Assembly: GCA_947494325.1 (NCBI GenBank)
Contig: CANLUS010000005.1
Location: forward strand, 62,001-126,000
Origin: an uncultured Flavobacteriaceae bacterium
GTDB lineage: Bacteria > Bacteroidota > Bacteroidia > Flavobacteriales > Flavobacteriaceae
Direction: 5' to 3'
Length of the DNA stretch: 64,000 nucleotides
Part shown: piece after piece, positions 8,222-16,662 of the stretch
Layout: the number at the start of each line of letters is the position of its first letter
Position numbering within the stretch: the first letter of the stretch is position 1
Program-made: the position numbers and the translations under genes
Notes under the pieces: generated by a model
Databases searched by the model: none
Seen by the model: only the letters and a program-made list of their open reading frames with translations
What the model was told of the DNA's origin: nothing

Positions 8222-9127
8222 TTATTGAATAGGATTCATTTTTTTAAAATAGGTCCAACTTGTTTCGTTTGGTGAAGTAAATTCTGTCGGAGCATGTCGG
8301 TATTCTGGTTTGTTAGCCATGACATATTCGGTTAGAATTTTAGGCATTTTATCATAATTGGTTTCTGATAATTTATATCCGGCGCCTTGGTATACCATAT
8401 TACCTTGATGTTTTCCCATTTTTAACCATGGGAGCCATGGCCCCATTCGAGTCCAAGAAATTGTACATTCGATACTATTTTTAGTAGGATCATTCATATC
8501 TTTTTCGGAAAAGAAGAACTGAAATAATTCAGCAGCTTCATATAGATCGGATTGCGAATTTTTTGGATATTCTTTTGTAGACAATGGTGATGGATAGGCT
8601 AAAAAAATATCTGCATTCATGCAAATAATATCATCTCCTAATTTGTTATGATTGACACCCCATTTGCCGTATTTACCTTCTAAAGCTTGCTTTTGATTTA
8701 CTGGTGAATTCCATACATGTAAAACATCTACAGTCTCATTGGTATAGGGGTTTTGAAATTGTTCTAAAACTTCACCTGTTTTTAAATTTGTATAAAGTAA
8801 AACTTCATTCGTTAGGAGATCGTAACTATGATCGCCCGTTTTAACTTGTCGTCCAATATTATACATTTGGAAACCCATTAATGGCTTGTCGCGTTCGCCT
8901 TCTACAAAACCATAAACGGTTCCGTTAGCATAGAAAATCACTTCTTCACCATCTTTTAATGAACCTCGAACCTTTATAAAGGCGGTCAGGTTATCTTCAG
9001 GATTGTCCAAATTTAAGTTTAAGGAAGTTGATTTTTCTAATGGTTCTTTTGAATCATCTGTCTTTTCTTGTTTACAAGAAACGAAAAGAAAAATCGAAAG
9101 AAAAATCGAGATTATTTTAGTGTTCAT
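8222..9127 (-). CDS. DUF1838-family lipoprotein
   Basis: 301 residues. The signal peptide ends in the lipobox FVSC (Cys18), so the mature protein is lipid-anchored. The body follows DUF1838: NLDNPEDNLTAFIKVRGSL at the start, then GTVYGFVEGE, FQNPYTNETVDVLHVWNSP, and a C-terminal ISWTRMGPWLPWLKMG. The family is known mainly from genome annotation, has no established activity, and is often seen near catabolic enzymes. It follows the TonB receptor gene on the same strand but is separated from it by a strong terminator, so it may have reduced or independent expression. A cell-surface or periplasmic role in handling the imported compound is inferred. Confidence 0.8.
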   Translation of the reverse strand: MNTKIISIFLSIFLFVSCKQEKTDDSKEPLEKSTSLNLNLDNPEDNLTAFIKVRGSLKDGEEVIFYANGTVYGFVEGERDKPLMGFQMYNIGRQVKTGDHSYDLLTNEVLLYTNLKTGEVLEQFQNPYTNETVDVLHVWNSPVNQKQALEGKYGKWGVNHNKLGDDIICMNADIFLAYPSPLSTKEYPKNSQSDLYEAAELFQFFFSEKDMNDPTKNSIECTISWTRMGPWLPWLKMGKHQGNMVYQGAGYKLSETNYDKMPKILTEYVMANKPEYRHAPTEFTSPNETSWTYFKKMNPIQ

Positions 9128-9153
9128 TGTTGATAGTTTTGGTTGTCTTATTC

Positions 9154-9184
9154 AAAAAAGGGTAGGTTTTTTAAAAACCTACCC
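9154..9184 (-). terminator. Rho-independent terminator after the TonB receptor gene
   Basis: A perfect 12-bp stem (GGGTAGGTTTTT pairing with AAAAACCTACCC, 9160-9184, one unpaired base) is followed on the minus strand by six T residues (complement of 9154-9159). It lies 34 nt after the stop of the TonB receptor gene and 32 nt before the start of the DUF1838 gene. Confidence 0.92.
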
Positions 9185-9218
9185 TCTCTTAACTAATTCA
9201 AATTCAATATTGATTTAT

Positions 9219-11873
9219 CTAAAATTGATATGCTAAAGTTACCAATGTTCTTCTTGGGTTTTGCAATACAGCAAATCCAAGTTGGTCTGTGTAATTTGCG
9301 TCAGCAATTCGAGCCTGAATAACTTCATCTAAACCACCTCCAGTAAATAAGTTTTGTGCTTTCTGACCATCAAAGATATTTTTAACTCTAACGCTAATTT
9401 TGAATTTATTTTTACCCATTGGGAAGGCATAATAACCACCCGCATTATAAACAGATAAACTTTGTTCGTCATAAATATTAGCTGCATCATAGTAGATGCC
9501 TGAGTAGGTGAATCCACCAAAATCAAGTCCCCAGGTTTTAGAAGTATATCCTAGATTTAAGTTAAAGATAGTTTTTGGTTGAGCGCGTACCTGATTGCCT
9601 GCCAAATTCAACGCGGTAGCTCCGCCTCCTGTAACTAAATTCAAGTTTAACGGATTTCCGTTGTCATTTATGGCAGTTACGGTTGCAGCATCTAATCCTT
9701 CGATAAAATCATCATATTCAGATTTTTGAAGGGTTACTCCGCCTCTAAATAAAAGACCTTTGATAGCCTTTGGTGCATAAGCCAGTGCAATTTCCGCACC
9801 ACTAATACTATAAGAACCAGCTGGTCGATCTTCGAACCCGCCTGTGTCATTATCGAAGATTGTCGAAATACTATTATCAATAGTCGTATTGAAATAGGTA
9901 GCGTCAATCGTGATATCACCTAACCCGGCACGATATCCCACTTCGAAGTTTTGCACAGACTCATTGTCTAAAACTTCGGCGGCTAAATTAGCCACAGAAG
10001 CAAATGTAAACGAGCGGTTAAAATTGGCATATGCGGCCGAATTTTCTCCGATTAAGTAGTTTGCTCCAATAGAAAAAGAGTAATCTTCTAAATCTATTTC
10101 AACCTCTTCGGTCGTAGCAGGATCCCAGTCAGTACCAGTTTCACGTATTTTTTCTGGGTTATTATTGAAAGTGCCTTTTTGCCAATCATACCTCCATGCT
10201 ACGTTCACACTTAGTTTTTCGTTAAATACCATTTCATCTCCTACAAAGATTCCCGTGGCAGTTTCTGTTCTATTTGAAGAGGTATTTGAAAGATAAACTG
10301 TAGGTGGCAATGTTGGTGGGAAAGCGAAAGAACCTGTACTTAAACCAAATAATGGTGTAAATGTTGGTCTTGTGCTAACGTCTGACCCATAAAAATAATT
10401 GAATCCTAAACGATCTCTCTCAGCATCACTATAATAGAGGCCTGCAGTAAGATTATGTTCTGAGTTTGCTCCCTTGAGAACCTTTTGAATTCTCGCTTCC
10501 GTTAATATGTCGCGGGTTTGGTTAAGCGCATTTGCGTTTAGTCTCTGAATTGTAGAGGTTGCTTCGAATATAGTTGTAAGACCTAGCTCATTAATATCTT
10601 GAAGGAAAAAGTTATTGTATTTAACTTTTCCATTAACATACCACTCACTGCCTAAATGAAAAGTAGCATCAAAACCAATATTGGTTCCCTTGGTACTTTC
10701 TACACTTTCTGCAGGATTCCATGTAAACGGAGTTCCAGTATCAGCATCAACAGCTGGTGTTGTATTAAAGAAAGCTGTTCTTACGCCTAGTTCCGTAAGT
10801 CCACTTGCAACCGGGTCGTTATAGAAGGTATTATGAGTTCCCCAACCGTCGGCAATACGATCATTTTCCATATCCCAAACACCATCTACTACATTTTGAA
10901 ATTCATTATTAAATGTTCCAAAGTAGACTCTAACCTTACTTTTATCTGAAACTAACCAGTCTAGATTAGCACGTAGTTGAGCACCTTTATCTCTATTTGC
11001 TTGTTCTTTTTGACCTGCGTCATTCAAGATGTAACCACCAATATTGTAACGCACTTTATCACTTATAGGTCCATTAAAATTGAAGTCCGCTCTATAATTA
11101 AATGCACCAGAAAATTTGTGCTCACTATCAGATGTGTTACTGTAGTTTGTCATCGAGAATGAACCTTTATGATCTGTGCCTCCGGTTCGAGATATAATAT
11201 TTATAGCACCTGCAGCAGAAGATCTACCAAATAATGTCGCTGCAGCTCCTCTTACTACCTCTATACGTTCTACGTTAGGGTCAAAACCAAAAAATTCTTG
11301 AACGCCTCCAGAAAATCCTGCGATACCAGAAACTGGCATACCATCAATTAAGGTCGTTAAAAAGTTTCCTCCCGGAAATCCACGAATGTTAAAACCACCT
11401 TTTCTACCTTGAGATTCATCGGTTGTAATACCTGGTGTATTTTGAATGGCCTCAGAAAAGGTTTCAGGACGAATAGTTTCTAATTCTTGCGCTCCAACAC
11501 TATTAATTGCTGTAGTTGCTTGTAATTTTCGAATTGGTTTTCGAGATGAGGAAACAACAACTTCATCGAGTAGACCAGCTTCTTCCATCTGTACATTAAT
11601 AGTAGTGGAGCTACCTACGGTAATCTGTTGTGTTGAGTATCCAATAAATGAGAAGATGAGTACATCTCCTTCATTCGCTTGAAGCGAATACATACCATCA
11701 ATATCGGCTGTAACTCCTGTAGAAGTGCCTTTTACTTGAACGGTAGCACCAAATAAAGCTTCTCCTGCTTCATCTGTAATTTTTCCTGTAATCGTACTTT
11801 GAGCGAAAATTGCTGTTGTAAACAATAAAAATCCTAGAGTACAAATTAACTGAGTAAGGGTTTTTAGTTTCAT
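9219..11873 (-). CDS. TonB-dependent outer-membrane receptor
   Basis: 884 residues. A signal peptide (to about 24, ending IFAQ) is followed by a carboxypeptidase-regulatory-like domain (about 25-108, TGKITDEAGEALFGATVQVKG), a linker VDEVVVSS-like segment (LDEVVVSSSRKPIRK), a plug (about 115-235, with INSVGAQELETIRPETFSEA and IEVVRGAAATLFGRSSAAGA), and a barrel ending in aromatic YQF. Such receptors import scarce compounds through the outer membrane with TonB/ExbB energy. No SusD-like gene follows, so it is not a typical glycan SusC/SusD pair. The overall layout is closer to siderophore or small-molecule receptors. A double operator site lies 117-149 nt upstream, placing the receptor in the island regulon, so it probably imports the substrate of the pathway. 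Confidence 0.93.
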   Translation of the reverse strand: MKLKTLTQLICTLGFLLFTTAIFAQSTITGKITDEAGEALFGATVQVKGTSTGVTADIDGMYSLQANEGDVLIFSFIGYSTQQITVGSSTTINVQMEEAGLLDEVVVSSSRKPIRKLQATTAINSVGAQELETIRPETFSEAIQNTPGITTDESQGRKGGFNIRGFPGGNFLTTLIDGMPVSGIAGFSGGVQEFFGFDPNVERIEVVRGAAATLFGRSSAAGAINIISRTGGTDHKGSFSMTNYSNTSDSEHKFSGAFNYRADFNFNGPISDKVRYNIGGYILNDAGQKEQANRDKGAQLRANLDWLVSDKSKVRVYFGTFNNEFQNVVDGVWDMENDRIADGWGTHNTFYNDPVASGLTELGVRTAFFNTTPAVDADTGTPFTWNPAESVESTKGTNIGFDATFHLGSEWYVNGKVKYNNFFLQDINELGLTTIFEATSTIQRLNANALNQTRDILTEARIQKVLKGANSEHNLTAGLYYSDAERDRLGFNYFYGSDVSTRPTFTPLFGLSTGSFAFPPTLPPTVYLSNTSSNRTETATGIFVGDEMVFNEKLSVNVAWRYDWQKGTFNNNPEKIRETGTDWDPATTEEVEIDLEDYSFSIGANYLIGENSAAYANFNRSFTFASVANLAAEVLDNESVQNFEVGYRAGLGDITIDATYFNTTIDNSISTIFDNDTGGFEDRPAGSYSISGAEIALAYAPKAIKGLLFRGGVTLQKSEYDDFIEGLDAATVTAINDNGNPLNLNLVTGGGATALNLAGNQVRAQPKTIFNLNLGYTSKTWGLDFGGFTYSGIYYDAANIYDEQSLSVYNAGGYYAFPMGKNKFKISVRVKNIFDGQKAQNLFTGGGLDEVIQARIADANYTDQLGFAVLQNPRRTLVTLAYQF

Positions 11874-11989
11874 GATTAAAATTTATCTGATTAAATTAGT
11901 TAGGTCCGACACTTTTTACCATCAATATTGAGTCATCAAAATGACTAAATTTATAATAATAGGTGTCGATAATAATACACTAAATTAAT

Positions 11990-12022
11990 AATTAATTTCA
12001 TTAATCGTTAATTTAATTAACT
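11990..12022. promoter_or_regulatory. Double operator upstream of the TonB receptor gene (site 2)
   Basis: Four TTAA half-sites make two adjacent 3-spaced palindromes: AATTAAT-N3-ATTAAT (11990-12005) and GTTAAT-N3-ATTAACT (12007-12022), with one base between. The inner 15 bases 12007-12021 form an exact palindrome. The same 33-bp layout recurs before aceE (13875-13907) and before the DUF3598-like gene (26869-26901). The rest of the 352-nt gene-free stretch 11874-12225 is AT-rich leader plus the terminator at 12145; no small gene is evident. Confidence 0.78.
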
Positions 12023-12144
12023 ATTTTTTAGATAAAAGTAAGTTTTTATATCTATTTATAATGACAATAATAATTGGCAAAGATGGATTTTGTCTAGGTT
12101 TTATAGGGGTTTTGGAGAATTATGAACATCAATTTATTGGAGAT

Positions 12145-12198
12145 AAAAAAAAGGAGCTCAAAAGGTAATTATCGAAGAAAAACTTCGATTTGAGCCTC
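12145..12198 (-). terminator. Terminator after the quinone reductase gene
   Basis: On the minus strand an outer stem (GAGGCTCAAA with TTTGAGCTCC, one mismatch and one G-T pair) encloses an inner hairpin TCGAAG-TTTTT-CTTCGA. It is followed by eight T residues (complement of the A-run 12145-12152). It starts 28 nt after the stop at 12226. Confidence 0.8.
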
Positions 12199-12225
12199 TT
12201 TATTACAGAAAAAAGGTCTTAGTAA

Positions 12226-12891
12226 TTATTCGGTAATATAGCTTTCGCCAAAATGATGGTGCAGGTAACTACTGTATTTTTTTAAGATTTCTTTCCTTTC
12301 TTGAGCGCTACTTCGACTAACGGCATATGCTACAAACGGCTCTTGCACATCAAAACCTACCAAGCCTAAAATTCCTTCATGAATATTTCTTAGGATATCG
12401 GACAGTGTCCTTTGATGCATCCCTTTTAAATTGTAAAAAGATTCAGGGCTCCCGGTCGTAATACTTAAAAAGGCTCGTTTATTCTTAAACCGCCCCTTTT
12501 TATAAAGACCATAATCTCCACCATAGGCAAAGCCATATGCTAAAACACGATCTACCCATCCCTTTAAGATAGCGGGCATATCAAACCACCATAATGGGAA
12601 GTTAAATATTAGTACATCGGCTTTTGTCAAAGCATCCATCTCTCTTTTGATTTCTGAAGCGAAAGAAGTTTCATTGTGAGCATGAAACTGTTCTAAGGCA
12701 TATTTATAATACTCGGCATTCGATTGTTTTTTAAAATCGTGTTTCCCTCCCACTGGGTTAAATTGTTGTTTGTAAAGATCGGAAACAGTTACAGAAGCCC
12801 CGTTTCTCTCAAAATACGTTCGAGCAGTACTTGCCAAGGCTGAAGAAAATGAACTAGGGTTTTCATGGGCATGTACGATTAAAATATTCAT
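12226..12891 (-). CDS. NAD(P)H:quinone oxidoreductase-like flavoprotein (NQO1/MdaB fold)
   Basis: 221 residues with the flavodoxin-like fold of the NQO1/MdaB family. The FMN/FAD phosphate loop is at the N-terminus (ILIVHAHENPSSFSSALA) and the isoalloxazine-contact motif is FPLWWFDMPAILKGWVDRV, followed by GFAYGGDYGLYKKG and LSITTGSPESFY. These soluble enzymes carry out two-electron reduction of quinones, azo compounds or conjugated electrophiles with NAD(P)H. It is second in a two-gene operon, 26 nt after an alpha/beta-fold gene, divergent from aceE. It may reduce a conjugated or quinonoid intermediate, or protect against one. Substrate is not deducible. Confidence 0.88.
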   Translation of the reverse strand: MNILIVHAHENPSSFSSALASTARTYFERNGASVTVSDLYKQQFNPVGGKHDFKKQSNAEYYKYALEQFHAHNETSFASEIKREMDALTKADVLIFNFPLWWFDMPAILKGWVDRVLAYGFAYGGDYGLYKKGRFKNKRAFLSITTGSPESFYNLKGMHQRTLSDILRNIHEGILGLVGFDVQEPFVAYAVSRSSAQERKEILKKYSSYLHHHFGESYITE

Positions 12892-12917
12892 AATATATAA
12901 GGTGTAAAGTGAAAGAA

Positions 12918-13733
12918 TTATTCTTTTGATAAAAACTCATGTATTATTTCAGCGCACTCTTTAGCTCTATCGAAGAACAAAAATGCACCGCCATTTTTTA
13001 CTACCTTCCTCTGCGCGATAGGCAGTATGGCTAATAAATTTTCTTGGTTAGTTACAAAGCTGTCTAAACCACCTTGTATCAATAAAACGGGCATTTTCAG
13101 ACTAGCTAAGGCCTGTTTTCTATCCCATTTTAAAACGGCATCATGGGCATCATAAGGGCGAATTCGGGATAAGACGCTATTGAGGTAGGGTCTCAAAATT
13201 TCGTCAACTGAAGTGTCTGGCATGTAGTCTACAAAACGTTGCCAAGCTAATAATAATGATTGCCCTTTTTCATCTAAAATTACTTTCTTTTTGTTGACAA
13301 GTCGTTGTTTAAAAGCTTCTGATTCTTGAGCAGTCTTTATACCACTAGTGCCAGATAATATTACTTTTTCAACTCTGTCTGGGTATTGATAGGCAAGATT
13401 CATACTTATAAGAGCACCACCGTGATGTCCAAGTGCACTAAACCGATCGATGCCTAAATGATCCATCAGGGCTATGGCAACATCAGTAAATTCGGCTACA
13501 CCGGGTTCACTGCTCGGGTCATAAGACATACCGTGTCCGGGAAGGTCAAAAAGAATTAGTTGATACATGTCCGCGAAGTGCGGTGCTAAACTGGCGTATT
13601 CTTCTAAAGAAGATGAAGATTGATGGATACATAATAGTATTGGGCCTTTCCCTGCAATAGCATAATGAATTTGACCATCTGGATATTCAAAATAAGCTTT
13701 TTTTATGTTCTTGTTGGATGTGATTTGTAACAT
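12918..13733 (-). CDS. Alpha/beta-hydrolase-fold protein with altered catalytic triad
   Basis: 271 residues with a clear alpha/beta hydrolase core: oxyanion region CIHQSSSSLEEY, strand LILFDLPGHGMSYDP, nucleophile elbow LGHHGGALISM and late strand PVLLIQGGLDSFV. The elbow reads Gly102-His-His104-Gly-Gly, so the nucleophile position that is usually Ser, Asp or Cys is His104. The C-terminal loop that normally supplies the catalytic His reads NGGAFLFFD, with Ala where His is expected. Ordinary ester hydrolysis is therefore doubtful. The protein may use cofactor-free chemistry, bind a ligand, or act on an unusual substrate. It is the first gene of the operon divergent from aceE, under operator site 3. 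Confidence 0.8.
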   Translation of the reverse strand: MLQITSNKNIKKAYFEYPDGQIHYAIAGKGPILLCIHQSSSSLEEYASLAPHFADMYQLILFDLPGHGMSYDPSSEPGVAEFTDVAIALMDHLGIDRFSALGHHGGALISMNLAYQYPDRVEKVILSGTSGIKTAQESEAFKQRLVNKKKVILDEKGQSLLLAWQRFVDYMPDTSVDEILRPYLNSVLSRIRPYDAHDAVLKWDRKQALASLKMPVLLIQGGLDSFVTNQENLLAILPIAQRKVVKNGGAFLFFDRAKECAEIIHEFLSKE

Positions 13734-13874
13734 ATAGTTCGCTGTTTGTATGAATGAAAAGGCATTTAATCTCGATTAAAATTTTAACATTTAGAATGCC
13801 TTAAAGTTCTTTATGATACATTTTAATTGACCATATCGAAAGTTAATATTTAATTCATAAATTTTTACTAAAAT

Positions 13875-13907
13875 AGTTAATTTCATTAATAATTAATAAG
13901 ATTAACT
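13875..13907. promoter_or_regulatory. Double operator between the hydrolase operon and aceE (site 3)
   Basis: AGTTAAT-N3-ATTAAT (13875-13890) and ATTAAT-N3-ATTAACT (13892-13907) are separated by a single A. The outer 12-base arms 13870-13881 and 13901-13912 are exact reverse complements, so the whole element is symmetric. It lies 49 nt before aceE and 141 nt before the divergent alpha/beta-fold gene. Confidence 0.82.
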
Positions 13908-13956
13908 ATTTTTTATTACTTTTATACTGAATTTAATATGTTTAATTCTTAATTAC

Positions 13957-16632
13957 ATGACCCAAATAGCAAAAGATATAGACCAAGATTGGCAATTAGA
14001 GTTAAAAGAATGGTTAGCTTCTATGGATGCTATCATTCAGGATCAAGGTGATGAACAGGCTGCCCATTTAATTCGTGAGTTGAGGGCATTTGCTATACGT
14101 AAAGGGGTAAAGCTTGCAGGTGAAGCTCTAAATTCACCTTATATAAATACAATAAATGTAAAACATCAGCCTGCTTATCCTGGAGATATTTCACTCGAAA
14201 CTAAGATAGAAAACATTAATCGATGGAACGCTATGGCAATGGTATTACAAGGCTATGATAGTGGAGAGGGAGTAGGAGGACACATTGCTACTTATGCTTC
14301 TGCTGCAAGTATGTATGAAGTTGGACTGAATCATTTCTTTAGAAAAAAATCGGAAGATTATGGGGGTGACCTAGTGTCATTCCAACCGCATGCAGCCCCT
14401 GGGATTTATGCACGAGCTTTACTAGAAGGACGATTGACCGAAACGAATTTGAAAAACTTTAGACGCGAATTACAGAAAGAGGGAGGATTACCTTCTTATC
14501 CACACCCTCGAAGATTGCCGTCTTTCTGGGAGATTCCTTCTGCTTCAATGGGCTTAATTGGTGTAAGTGCGATTTATCAAGCGCGTTTTCAAAAATATCT
14601 CGAAAACAGAGGTTTAAAAGAGAAAAAGGGAGGTAAAATATGGACGTTCGTAGGTGACGGAGAAATGGATGAGCCTGAAACATTAGGAACATTAAATATC
14701 GCTGTACGAGAACAGTTGGATAATCTAGTATTAGTTGTGAATTGTAACCTACAGCGCTTAGATGGCCCTGTGAGGGGTAACGGCAAAGTTATTCAAGAGT
14801 TGGAACGCAGTTTTTTAGGTGCAGGATGGAACGTTACCAAGGTAATATGGGGTAGCGAATGGGATGCTTTATTGGAACGAGACCATAAAGGTATTCTAAC
14901 CGAAAGAATGAATCAGGCGTTAGATGGTGACTATCAAATGTATTCGGTTTTACCTGGCGATGAGGTACGTCAACATTGGGTACAAGGTAACTCAGAACTA
15001 GAGACGATGATGCAATCGTTATCCGATGAAGAAATTAGAACAATCAAACGTGGGGGTCACGATTATAAAAAAATATTTGCCGCTTTTGATAAAGCAGCCA
15101 AACCAAACGGAAAGCCTAGTGTTATTCTAATGAAAACATTAAAAGGCTATGGGATGGGAGATTCGGGAGAGGGTAAGAACACAACCCATCAAAAAAAGAA
15201 CATGAATGCCGATGAACGTATTTCTGCCGCAAAGAGATTTGGCATTCCTTTGAGTGAGAAAGATGCTGCCAAGGCAAAGTTTTATGTTCCTGCAAAAGAT
15301 AGTCCGGAAATCAACTATTTAAAAGAAAGAAGAAGTGCTTTAGGAGGTTCGCTGCCCGAAAGAAAAGATGAGAGTATCTCTATAAAGACTCCAGGTAAAG
15401 AACTTTGGAGTGAGTTTTATGAAGGAACCGCAGATCGAGAGGTTTCAACCACTATGGTGTTAGTTAGAATTATTACCAAATTATTGCGAGATGATTGTAT
15501 TAAAGATTATATAGTTCCTATCATTCCCGACGAAGCTAGAACATTTGGTTTAGACGGCTTGTTTCGATACGCCGGGATCTACCAACCTAAGGGGCAATTA
15601 TATCAACCTGTTGATGCGGGAAGTATCTCCTATTATAGAGAAAGTGTGGATGGACAAATTTTACAAGAAGGTATTTGTGAAGCAGGAGCCATTGCTTCAT
15701 TTATGGCTGCAGGGTCGGCATATTCGATGCATGGTTTGCCGATGATACCATTTTATGTATTCTATTCAATTTTCGGTTTTCAACGTGTTGGAGATATGAT
15801 CTGGGCGTGTGGTGATATGCTATGTAAAGGTTTTTTAATTGGAGGTACGTCAGGACGAACAACACTTAACGGAGAAGGAGTTCAACATCAAGATGGTCAC
15901 TCACATATATTATCGAGTATTGTTCCGAATATGAAAAGTTATGACCCCTGTTTTGCTTTTGAATTAGCATTGATTGTAAAAGATGGAATTCACAGAATGT
16001 ACGAACTGCAAGAAAAGATATTCTATTATATCACAGTTACTAATGAAAATTATGGGATGCCAGCGATGCCGAAAGGTGTTGAAGAAGGTGTAATTAAAGG
16101 AATGTATCGATACGAAAAATCTTCTCAAAAAGTAAAGACCGATAGAAAAGCGCATTTAATGGGAAGTGGTTCTATTATGATGCAAGTAATAGCAGCCAAA
16201 AAACTCCTTGAGGATATGGGTATTTCTGCAGATATCTGGAGTGTTACAAGTTATACAGAATTGCAGCGCGACGCATTAAATGTTGAAAGGAAGCAATTAT
16301 TATCTCCCAATAAATCAAAAACAAAACCATATGTCCAACAATTAACTGAAAATGAAAAAGGTGTTTTTGTTTCAGTCTCTGACTACGTGAAGCAATGGGC
16401 ACATGGTATTGCTAAATGGATGCCTAAGGCTTATCACGTTTTAGGAACTGATGGCTATGGCTTGAGTGAGTCGAGAGATGATTTGAGGAATCACTTTGAA
16501 ATAAGTCCGAAATTTATTGCGTTAGCCGCCTTGCAACTATTGAAAGAAGAAGGGAGTGTCTCCGTAAAAGAAGTAACAGATTTTATCAAAGAGCATGAAA
16601 TCAACGGTGATAAAATAAATCCGATGAATTAA
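13957..16632 (+). CDS. aceE: Pyruvate dehydrogenase E1 component, homodimeric type
   Basis: 891 residues, close to the 887 of Escherichia coli AceE. It has the signature blocks of the homodimeric 2-oxoacid dehydrogenases: the thiamine-diphosphate motif GDGEMDEPETLGTLN from Gly233, NLQRLDGPVRGNGKVIQELE about 30 residues later, and conserved GQLYQPVDAGS and GGTSGRTTLNGEGVQHQDG segments. It decarboxylates pyruvate and reductively acetylates the E2 lipoyl groups. Many Flavobacteriaceae use the alpha/beta heterotetrameric E1 instead (family knowledge), so this copy inside a catabolic island looks specialised. It may oxidise pyruvate or a homologue such as 2-oxobutyrate released by the two lyases. 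E2 follows after 30 nt; no E3 gene is present here. Confidence 0.95.
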   Translation: MTQIAKDIDQDWQLELKEWLASMDAIIQDQGDEQAAHLIRELRAFAIRKGVKLAGEALNSPYINTINVKHQPAYPGDISLETKIENINRWNAMAMVLQGYDSGEGVGGHIATYASAASMYEVGLNHFFRKKSEDYGGDLVSFQPHAAPGIYARALLEGRLTETNLKNFRRELQKEGGLPSYPHPRRLPSFWEIPSASMGLIGVSAIYQARFQKYLENRGLKEKKGGKIWTFVGDGEMDEPETLGTLNIAVREQLDNLVLVVNCNLQRLDGPVRGNGKVIQELERSFLGAGWNVTKVIWGSEWDALLERDHKGILTERMNQALDGDYQMYSVLPGDEVRQHWVQGNSELETMMQSLSDEEIRTIKRGGHDYKKIFAAFDKAAKPNGKPSVILMKTLKGYGMGDSGEGKNTTHQKKNMNADERISAAKRFGIPLSEKDAAKAKFYVPAKDSPEINYLKERRSALGGSLPERKDESISIKTPGKELWSEFYEGTADREVSTTMVLVRIITKLLRDDCIKDYIVPIIPDEARTFGLDGLFRYAGIYQPKGQLYQPVDAGSISYYRESVDGQILQEGICEAGAIASFMAAGSAYSMHGLPMIPFYVFYSIFGFQRVGDMIWACGDMLCKGFLIGGTSGRTTLNGEGVQHQDGHSHILSSIVPNMKSYDPCFAFELALIVKDGIHRMYELQEKIFYYITVTNENYGMPAMPKGVEEGVIKGMYRYEKSSQKVKTDRKAHLMGSGSIMMQVIAAKKLLEDMGISADIWSVTSYTELQRDALNVERKQLLSPNKSKTKPYVQQLTENEKGVFVSVSDYVKQWAHGIAKWMPKAYHVLGTDGYGLSESRDDLRNHFEISPKFIALAALQLLKEEGSVSVKEVTDFIKEHEINGDKINPMN

Positions 16633-16662
16633 TATGTATTCCAACGCATTATAACAAGAAAA

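Noticed and set aside
9219-11873. A SusC/SusD polysaccharide utilisation locus
   Set aside because: No SusD-like lipoprotein follows the receptor, and no glycoside hydrolase, polysaccharide lyase or sulfatase gene is present in the window.
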